A stretch of 5,112 nucleotides of DNA from assembly GCA_945878515.1 (NCBI GenBank), contig CAMCTL010000210.1, positions 1 through 5,112 on the forward strand. The letters are read 5' to 3'. A program made the translations under genes and the position numbers. Shown here piece by piece: positions 1 through 5,112 of the stretch; positions within the stretch are counted from its first letter, which is position 1, and every line of letters starts with the position of its first letter. Source of the stretch: Flavobacterium psychrophilum (lineage in GTDB: Bacteria; Bacteroidota; Bacteroidia; Flavobacteriales; Flavobacteriaceae). The notes beneath the pieces were generated by a model that saw only the letters and a program-made list of their open reading frames with translations, made no database searches and was not told where the DNA came from.

Positions 1-1196
1 AGTGGAAATTCTAAAAAGCGTTCGTTTAAAATTGCGGTTCTAAAACTACCTTGATTTGGGAGGTTTATTGCGGTGTAATTTGCCAAACCTGCTCTTTTTC
101 TAACTTCATTCAACAGTTTAAAAGCATCCCCAGACGATTGATAACCCACTTCGTTCAAAGCTTCGGAAAGCATCAATAAAACATCTGCATAGCGTAGTAA
201 AATATAATCGTTTCCAAAATTTCTGGTGGCAGTTGATTCTGTATCAAAAAACTTTCCTGGTACGAATTGATTGCCAGTAGTAACAAAATCAATCATCGCT
301 TTTCGTTGGTCTGTTACGCTATAAGCATTGACCAATTTGTTTGTAAGTGCCGAAATAGTTTTGTCAGACACACTGAACCAAGCGCCGTGCCCTTCGCCAA
401 CAATTTCTTTATTGAAACGAATAGAAAAAATTATTTCTGTATTTGCCTTTTTTGTAACATCAAAAACGTTGGCTATACTCGGTTGTAAACTATATTGTCC
501 GACTACTTCATTTAATACTGCAACAGCTTCTGGATATTTCTTTTGAGTTAAGTAGGCCTTTCCTAAAAGTGTTTTTGCTGCTCCAGAGGTTGCTCTTCCC
601 AAAGTTTGTGCGGAAGGCAAATTTTCGGCTGCAAATTGTAAGTCGGCTTCAATGACCGCATAGACTTCAGAAGCAGGTTTTCTGCCTAATTTTAGAGATT
701 CTTTAACGGTAATTGTTTTTAAAACAATGGGGGCATCGCCCCAAATTCTGACAACATTAAAATAAGTAAGCGCTCTAATGAATCTTGCTTCGGCTTCGTA
801 TTGTTTTTTTAAAGTTTCGTCAAAATTAGCAGAACCAATTTTTTCAATAATCACGTTAGTTCTAAAGATACCGTTATAAAAATTTTCCCAAGCCGATTTG
901 ATGAGGCCATTGTCGGTAGTTTCTTGAAATTTATTAATATTGAATCGGTCTTGCGTTCCAGCAGTAGGTGCGCCTAAGTCTAAATTATCCGAACGCCATT
1001 CTACCAATTCAAAATATATGGAAACTTGTCCTTGCAATTTGGCATAAGCGGCAATGACACCAGCATTAAAATCGTCTTTGGTTTTATAAAAATCCACAGA
1101 ATTTAAGGAGTCTTTGGGGCTAATATTTACAAACTCATCGCTACAACCCAACGAGAATAGTAAACAGAGCATTACTATGTATTTTAGTTTTTTCAT
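1..1196 (-). CDS. SusD/RagB-family nutrient-binding surface lipoprotein (partial, C-terminus beyond left edge)
   Basis: Translating the minus strand from ATG at 1196-1194 gives 398 uninterrupted codons plus two bases running off the left edge; no stop or frameshift is seen. SusD proteins are surface lipoproteins that bind substrate and close over the SusC barrel. Seen: a lipoprotein signal peptide (MKKLKYIVMLCLLFSLGC) with the acylated cysteine at position 18 and following residues SDEFV, close to the SDDFE-like surface export signal described for Flavobacterium lipoproteins; a SusD-like N-terminal region with helical, TPR-like segments such as YEAEARFIRALTYFNVVRIWG (133-153, family hallmark 'A-RF-RAL-YF-L---WGD-P'), a repeat-like AAKTLLGKAYLTQKKYPEAV (206-225), and the C-terminal family motifs YILLRYADVLLMLSEALNEV (331-350), LLNEVRKRAGL (361-371) and AILNERFLEF (388-397). 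Families usually run 450-550 residues, so roughly 50-150 residues are missing, including the region after NERxLEF. It follows the susC-like gene by 10 bp and is its partner. The ligand is unknown. Confidence 0.95.
   Translation of the reverse strand, partial: MKKLKYIVMLCLLFSLGCSDEFVNISPKDSLNSVDFYKTKDDFNAGVIAAYAKLQGQVSIYFELVEWRSDNLDLGAPTAGTQDRFNINKFQETTDNGLIKSAWENFYNGIFRTNVIIEKIGSANFDETLKKQYEAEARFIRALTYFNVVRIWGDAPIVLKTITVKESLKLGRKPASEVYAVIEADLQFAAENLPSAQTLGRATSGAAKTLLGKAYLTQKKYPEAVAVLNEVVGQYSLQPSIANVFDVTKKANTEIIFSIRFNKEIVGEGHGAWFSVSDKTISALTNKLVNAYSVTDQRKAMIDFVTTGNQFVPGKFFDTESTATRNFGNDYILLRYADVLLMLSEALNEVGYQSSGDAFKLLNEVRKRAGLANYTAINLPNQGSFRTAILNERFLEFP
1142..1196 (-). other. Lipoprotein signal peptide and surface-export signal of the SusD-like protein
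   Basis: The N-terminus has lysines at 2, 3 and 5, a hydrophobic core at about 6-16, and the lipobox SLGC with Cys18 as the predicted lipidation site (signal peptidase II). The lipobox is loose at -3 (Ser instead of Leu/Val/Ile). The mature start C-S-D-E-F resembles the acidic lipoprotein export signal that sends Bacteroidota lipoproteins through the outer membrane to the surface, which suits a SusD lid. Confidence 0.75.
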
Positions 1197-1206
1197 CTTT
1201 ATAATT
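1197..1206 (-). promoter_or_regulatory. Ribosome-binding region of the susD-like gene in the 10-bp gap
   Basis: The whole gap between the SusC stop (TAA at 1209-1207) and the SusD start is AATTATAAAG on the minus strand. TATAAAG immediately before ATG is an A-rich, weak leader typical of Bacteroidota, which often do not use a strong Shine-Dalgarno sequence. There is no room for a separate promoter or terminator, so the two genes must be co-transcribed and are probably translationally coupled, which fits the fixed pairing of SusC and SusD. Confidence 0.6.
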
Positions 1207-4200
1207 TTAAAATGATACGTTAATTCCTAATGAATATGTTTTGGCTAAAGGATAAACGCCGTAATCTAGACCAGGTGTTAGTTGATCGCTGCCACTATCT
1301 AAATTTACTTCAGGGTTGTATCCAGTATATTTTGTCCAAGTGAAAAGATTATTTCCGGTTACAAATAATCTGGCTTTGGAAATGTGTAATTTTTCAATGG
1401 CTGAATTGTTAAGAGAGTATCCCAACGAAATGTTTTGAAGTCGCAAATAGGAACCATCTTCAACGTGAAAAGTCGAGGTACGACCATTATTTCCAGAGGC
1501 TTTTCTGTTAGCACGATTGGTGTTTCCATCGCCCGGATTGGCTTCTACTTGCCAACGGTTTAATAATTCAGTAGTATTGTTAAAATTTCCTTCGCCATTT
1601 GCATTGTATCTTCTTGATAAATTCAGAATTTCGCTACCATAACTTCCTTGAAAAGCTACATTCAAATCGAAACCTTTGAATTTAAAAGCATTTGAAAAGC
1701 CATAAGTAAAATCGGGTGCATAATTGCCTACGATAGTTCGGTCTTTATTCAGATCCAGAACGCCGTCGCCATCTACATCTACGAATCTAAAATCGCCAAC
1801 TGCTGTGTTTGGAAAATGCGGATACTGGTCTAATTGCTCTTGTGTGGAAAAAATACCATCTTGTACCAATAAATAATAGGAACCGATTCGTTCGCCTACT
1901 TTAGTAATAAAAAAGGCAGATTCTGTACCCGAAGTTGCTATAATGTCGGTGTTTTCCGGACCTAAAGCCAAAACTTTATTTCTGTTGAACGAGATGTTAA
2001 AATTGCTAGTCCAAGAAATAAATTTGCCTAAATTAGGAGCAATTTGTACACTTGCTTCAAAGCCACTGTTGCTAACTTGTCCTATATTTTGTAATGCATT
2101 GCTAAAACCTGTTGTGAGTGGCACAGGCACATCTAATAACAATTTGCTGGTTGTACCATTGTAATATTCTAGTGTAAAACCCAATTGTTTCTTAAAAAGT
2201 TCCACATCAATTGCGGCATTGAACATAGCGGTTTCTTCCCAAGTAAGATCAGGATTTGCCAATTGATTTGGCCTTAAACCTGTTTGTATGGAACCTGGAT
2301 TTCCAGTGATGTAGGAGTCTCTGGTTATCAAAGCTATTTGTTCGTAGTTGCCAATATTGAAATTTCCAGATAAACCGTAACTACCTCGCAGTTTTAACTC
2401 GCTTAACCAATTGACTTTTGATAAAAAATCTTCTTGAGAAACTCTCCATCCCGCTGATACGGAGGGAAAGCTTCCCCATTTATTATTAGCACCAAATCTT
2501 GAAGATGCATCACGTCTCATCGTTGCTGCAAGTAAGTATTTTCCATCGAAATCATACTGCATTCTAGCCAATAAAGAATAGACAGACCACTCAGACAAAC
2601 CAGTATCTGAATTAGACAATTGGTCGGCATTGATTATTTGTTGTGCGTTTTCGACAGGTGTGTCAAAAGTTACAGAGGATTCTGTTCGAAGTAGTTTATT
2701 TCTGTTTTTTTGTGCAGTAATTCCACCTAAAAATTCAAAATTGTGTTGCTCTATTTTCTTTGTATAATTGACGGTGTTTTCAAAAAGCCAATTGAGGATA
2801 TTGGTGGTGCTTAATCTTGCCGAAGGGTTTGAAAACCGTCCCGAATTGCTGCTTCCCCTTGTTTCTAATTCTTTGGGTCTGTAAAACTCATTTTGATATT
2901 GATTGTAATTGACTGCCATCGAAGATTTGAATTTTAAATCTTTGATGGGTTCATATTCGACAAACACATTACTTAAGACATTAAAATTCTCAATTTCGTT
3001 TTTTATTAGGGTTGCCAAGGCTACAGGGTTCAAAATTTCGTTGTGCTGATAATCGGTGCCAATTCTCCAAAAACCGTTACCTTGTTGGTTAAAACTACCA
3101 TCAGGATTATAAACCGGCCATGTAGGAGAATAAGACAGTGCTGCCGAAACGATGCCGTTGTCCACCCACGGATTGTTGGCACTCACTCGGTTTTCTTTGG
3201 TAAAAGTTGGCGTAGCATTCAAACCAATTTTAAACTTTCCAGAAGTAACATTGATATTTGCTCTTAAACCAGTTTTGGCATAATCAGAATTGATAATAAT
3301 TCCTTCTTGTCTTGAATGATTGGCAGAGATGTAGTAGTTTATTTTGTCTGAAGCACCACTTACAGCTACATTAAATCGCTGCATTGCAGCATCTCTATAA
3401 ATTTCGTCCTGCCAGTCAGTATTGGTTAAACCTTGAACACCCGCTATGTAAGGCAATAATTCTTCAGGAGTTTTATGATAGCCTAACGGACGAATACTGT
3501 TTGGATCATCTGCGCTTCCAGTTGGAACTTCTTGTAAATAAGCGGCATCGTGACCTTCTTTAGACAGTTGCGCATATTGATAAGCATCCATCATATCAAT
3601 TTTTTTGGACAATTGCTGAAATCCTGTCGATTGATCATAACTCACTTTCATTTTTCCTTGTTTTCCTTTTTTAGTGGTAATAATTACAACACCATTATTA
3701 CCTCTCGAACCATAAATCGAAGCGGCTGCCGCGTCTTTCAGGACTTGAATCGTCTCGATATCTTCCATATTAACAATTTCGGTAGCTTGACCAGCACTTT
3801 CTAATATCACACCGTCAACCACATAAAGCGGATTAGAACCTGCGGTAATTGTTGCTGTTCCTCGCACTTTAATCGTTAATTCTCGACCTGGTTCACCGCT
3901 AGTTTGTAGCACTTGTACACCAGCTAATTTGCCCACTAAGGCTTGATCAAAATTAGAAACAGGATAGTCTTGCAACTCATTCATCCGCACACTAACAATA
4001 GAACCTGTTACTTTTAATTTTTTTTGCGAACCATAACCTATAACCACTTCTTCGAGTTTTGAGGTACTTTCAGTTAATTTAATTGCAACTTCTGTTCGAC
4101 TATTCAAAGGTACTTCTTGCGTATTGAAGCCAATAAACGAAACAATTAAAGTCGCATTCGGGTTGGTTACTTCGATAGAAAATTTTCCGTCAAAATTGGC

Positions 4201-4683
4201 TTGTGTAGTGTTATTAGTTCCTTTTTCGGTAACATTAGCGGCTGGTAGTGGTTGACCAAGATTGTCGCTTACGATTCCTTTTACTGTCCCACCTTGATTT
4301 ATAACTGTTGACTTTTCTGGTTTTTCATTGATTTCAATAATACCTTTTTCAGATATGGTATAAGTCAAATTATTAGCCGAAAGGCTTTCTTCTAATAATT
4401 TTTTGACTAAAATAGTTCCTTTTTTTAAGAGGACTTTTGGAGCATTTTCGAATAATTTTTCAGGATAAATAAACCGATATTTGGTTTGTTTTTTGATAAT
4501 TTTAAATACTTCGTGAACGCTAACTTCTTTGGTTGAACCGATTGCTACTGTTTCTTGCGAAAAACTTTTAACGGAATTGAAACCAAAAACTGTAGTACAC
4601 AGCAGCAGGAGGAATGTTCTCATAATGACAAGTAGTAGTCGTTTCCTGATTAAGGAACGAGAATTATTAAATAGAAAATTCAT
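1207..4683 (-). CDS. SusC/RagA-family TonB-dependent outer-membrane transporter with STN signalling domain
   Basis: Complete 1158-residue protein of the SusC type, a 22-strand outer-membrane barrel that imports a surface-captured nutrient with TonB energy and pairs with SusD. Order seen: signal peptide with an arginine/lysine-rich start and hydrophobic core at about 21-34 (MRTFLLLLCTTVFG), cleavage probably before Q43; STN domain at about 45-120; carboxypeptidase-D-regulatory-like beta-sandwich at about 133-205; TonB-box-like EEVVIGYG at 211-218; plug at about 222-340 with the family motifs GRELTIKVRG (266-275), NPLYVVDGV (284-292) and VLKDAAAASIYGSRG (314-328); then the barrel, with DVDGDGVLD (969-977), LRLQNISLGYS (1080-1090) and NNLFTWTKYTGYNPE (1111-1125), ending in the terminal Phe of a beta-signal (LGINVSF). 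The STN domain marks it as a transducer that signals to FecR, whose C-terminus is encoded 87 bp upstream. The first ATG is chosen because a long basic n-region is common in STN-type SusC proteins; Met21 (ATG at 4623-4621) is an alternative with a more compact signal peptide. The substrate is not predictable from sequence alone. No frameshift is seen. Confidence 0.97.
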   Translation of the reverse strand: MNFLFNNSRSLIRKRLLLVIMRTFLLLLCTTVFGFNSVKSFSQETVAIGSTKEVSVHEVFKIIKKQTKYRFIYPEKLFENAPKVLLKKGTILVKKLLEESLSANNLTYTISEKGIIEINEKPEKSTVINQGGTVKGIVSDNLGQPLPAANVTEKGTNNTTQANFDGKFSIEVTNPNATLIVSFIGFNTQEVPLNSRTEVAIKLTESTSKLEEVVIGYGSQKKLKVTGSIVSVRMNELQDYPVSNFDQALVGKLAGVQVLQTSGEPGRELTIKVRGTATITAGSNPLYVVDGVILESAGQATEIVNMEDIETIQVLKDAAAASIYGSRGNNGVVIITTKKGKQGKMKVSYDQSTGFQQLSKKIDMMDAYQYAQLSKEGHDAAYLQEVPTGSADDPNSIRPLGYHKTPEELLPYIAGVQGLTNTDWQDEIYRDAAMQRFNVAVSGASDKINYYISANHSRQEGIIINSDYAKTGLRANINVTSGKFKIGLNATPTFTKENRVSANNPWVDNGIVSAALSYSPTWPVYNPDGSFNQQGNGFWRIGTDYQHNEILNPVALATLIKNEIENFNVLSNVFVEYEPIKDLKFKSSMAVNYNQYQNEFYRPKELETRGSSNSGRFSNPSARLSTTNILNWLFENTVNYTKKIEQHNFEFLGGITAQKNRNKLLRTESSVTFDTPVENAQQIINADQLSNSDTGLSEWSVYSLLARMQYDFDGKYLLAATMRRDASSRFGANNKWGSFPSVSAGWRVSQEDFLSKVNWLSELKLRGSYGLSGNFNIGNYEQIALITRDSYITGNPGSIQTGLRPNQLANPDLTWEETAMFNAAIDVELFKKQLGFTLEYYNGTTSKLLLDVPVPLTTGFSNALQNIGQVSNSGFEASVQIAPNLGKFISWTSNFNISFNRNKVLALGPENTDIIATSGTESAFFITKVGERIGSYYLLVQDGIFSTQEQLDQYPHFPNTAVGDFRFVDVDGDGVLDLNKDRTIVGNYAPDFTYGFSNAFKFKGFDLNVAFQGSYGSEILNLSRRYNANGEGNFNNTTELLNRWQVEANPGDGNTNRANRKASGNNGRTSTFHVEDGSYLRLQNISLGYSLNNSAIEKLHISKARLFVTGNNLFTWTKYTGYNPEVNLDSGSDQLTPGLDYGVYPLAKTYSLGINVSF

Positions 4684-4709
4684 ACTTTTGAATTGTGTTA
4701 GTTTTTAAT

Positions 4710-4723
4710 TAATACTTAATACT
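4710..4723. repeat. Tandem 7-bp direct repeat in the susC leader
   Basis: TAATACT occurs twice back to back (4710-4716 and 4717-4723 on the plus strand; AGTATTA twice on the minus strand), followed by further AT-rich sequence up to the SusC start. It lies between the inverted repeat and the coding start, so it would be in the 5' leader or at the transcription start. It could be a regulator-binding site or simply low-complexity AT sequence. Confidence 0.5.
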
Positions 4724-4724
4724 G

Positions 4725-4766
4725 GGGACGAAGTTGTGACACCGCCAAATGCTTACACTTCGTTCC
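4725..4766. repeat. Imperfect inverted repeat (possible hairpin) between fecR-like gene and susC-like gene
   Basis: Two 10-base arms, ACTTCGTTCC (4757-4766) and GGGACGAAGT (4725-4734), are reverse complements at 9 of 10 positions and flank a 22-base loop. Read on the minus strand, GT next to the first arm can also pair with AC before the second arm if one A is bulged, lengthening the stem. The hairpin starts 4 bases after the FecR stop. It is not a classical terminator for the minus-strand genes because no T-run follows it in that direction; the T-run (TTTTTT at 4767-4772) lies on the other side. It could be an RNA processing or attenuation element, an operator, or a terminator against opposing transcription. 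The repeat itself is seen; its function is unknown. Confidence 0.6.
4738..4766 (-). promoter_or_regulatory. Candidate ECF-type promoter for the susC-susD pair
   Basis: On the minus strand, GGAAC (4766-4762) is followed at promoter-like distance by GTGTC (4742-4738), with 19 bases between the two pentamers. GGAAC is a common -35 core for ECF sigma factors and GTC-containing -10 elements are frequent in the group. The position, just after the FecR stop and about 55 bases before the SusC start, is where a FecR-controlled ECF sigma would be expected to act. It overlaps the inverted repeat. Short matches like this occur by chance, and the Bacteroidota ECF consensus is poorly defined, so this is a suggestion only. 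Confidence 0.25.
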
Positions 4767-4770
4767 TTTT

Positions 4771-5112
4771 TTATTTCAAGACAATCACTTTATTTTTTAT
4801 CTCATAGTTTTGAATTACTTTATATTTTTTGATGGTTTCTAATATTTCGGTAATACTTTGCTTTTTTTCTAGAATTCCGTAGAACTTAACATCTTCTAAA
4901 GATTTATTTTGGAAGATTACTTCAACATCATACCATCTCGACAAGACTTTCATTATTTCTTTGAGTGGTTTTCGTTCAAAACTAAAAACGCCTTCTTTCC
5001 AAGCAATTTCATTGTAAACATCTACAGTACTAAGTGTTGTTGTTTTTGTGGTTTTATTCAAAATTAATTGCTGGTTTGGCAAGATAGTCTGCTTCTTACT
5101 GTCAAACTGCAT
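4771..5112 (-). CDS. FecR-family anti-sigma factor, C-terminal part (partial at right edge)
   Basis: This is the C-terminal 113 residues of a FecR-like inner-membrane sigma regulator, which in this family holds an ECF sigma factor inactive and passes on a signal from an outer-membrane transducer. What is seen: a stretch with LPNQQLILNK (residues 11-20), then the family pattern W38-K-E-G-V-F-S-F, followed by a two-repeat alpha/beta module from about 43 to 112 (PLKEIMKVLSRWYDVEV, then ITEILETIKK, ending in KVIVLK). This matches the DUF4974 domain at the end of Bacteroidota FecR proteins. The ATG at the window edge is most likely an internal methionine, because FecR proteins are usually around 300 residues or more and the cytoplasmic sigma-binding part, the transmembrane helix and most of the FecR domain are absent; these should lie right of the window. 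The stop TAA is at 4773-4771. The next gene is an STN-containing SusC 87 bp downstream on the same strand, which is the expected partner. The family call is firm; the cognate sigma factor is inferred. Confidence 0.9.
   Translation of the reverse strand: MQFDSKKQTILPNQQLILNKTTKTTTLSTVDVYNEIAWKEGVFSFERKPLKEIMKVLSRWYDVEVIFQNKSLEDVKFYGILEKKQSITEILETIKKYKVIQNYEIKNKVIVLK

Noticed and set aside
267..546. Two overlapping plus-strand open frames of 72-73 codons
   Set aside because: Both lie opposite the SusD coding frame, which shows strong family motifs throughout; the plus-strand translations have no recognisable domain and no upstream signals.
1..1196. SusD-like gene as a pseudogene, because no stop codon is found
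   Set aside because: The frame is open and shows family motifs to the last base; it is cut by the window edge, not broken.
1943..3804. Plus-strand open frames at 1943-2164, 3043-3267 and 3550-3804
   Set aside because: All are antisense shadows of the SusC gene; their translations have no domain character and overlap well-conserved plug and barrel segments.
4594..4620. SusC N-terminus as a lipoprotein (LLLLC at residues 25-29)
   Set aside because: The position before Cys is Leu, not Gly/Ala/Ser, and the hydrophobic core continues past it; the SFSQ site at 40-43 fits signal peptidase I.
4714..4749. Housekeeping Bacteroidota promoter (TTTG at 4749-4746, TATTAAGT at 4721-4714 on the minus strand)
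   Set aside because: The spacing (24 bases) is too long and the second element lacks the TTTG half of TAnnTTTG.
4725..4772. Rho-independent terminator for the fecR-like gene
   Set aside because: The hairpin has a long 22-base loop and no T-run in the minus direction. The T-run is only on the plus-strand side, where no plus-strand gene exists to be terminated.
5110..5112. ATG at the right edge as the true start of a 113-residue protein
   Set aside because: The sequence begins in the middle of a FecR fold and continues without a leader; FecR proteins are much longer, so this is an internal methionine at a window boundary.

Overview
The window is AT-rich by eye. It carries three genes, all on the minus strand and packed head to tail, and its gene families are typical of Bacteroidota. 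The lipoprotein signal, the A-rich ribosome-binding regions without a clear Shine-Dalgarno sequence, and the SusC/SusD and FecR/DUF4974 families point to a Flavobacteriia-like member (Flavobacterium or a relative). The species cannot be named from this stretch.

Reading in the direction of transcription (right to left), the layout is as follows. First, at 5112-4771, comes the C-terminal end of a FecR-family anti-sigma factor; its N-terminus lies beyond the right edge. Next, at 4770-4684, is an 87-bp intergenic spacer with an imperfect inverted repeat, a tandem 7-bp direct repeat and a possible ECF-type promoter. Then, at 4683-1207, is a complete 1158-residue SusC/RagA-family TonB-dependent outer-membrane transporter that carries an N-terminal STN signalling domain. 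Last, after only 10 bp, at 1196-1, is a SusD/RagB-family surface lipoprotein that is open at the left edge and lacks its C-terminus.

Together they form the standard signal-controlled nutrient uptake module of Bacteroidota. SusD captures a substrate at the cell surface and acts as a lid on the SusC barrel, and SusC imports the substrate using TonB energy. Substrate occupancy is signalled through the periplasmic STN domain to the FecR C-terminal domain, which should release an ECF sigma factor, probably encoded just right of the window, to switch on susC-susD. The substrate (glycan, peptide or other) cannot be read from these genes alone, because no degradative enzyme is in the window.

I see no CRISPR array, RNA gene, mobile element or broken gene. 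The transporter locus is a recognisable, known type of system. The least explained parts are the regulatory spacer at 4684-4770 and the unknown substrate.
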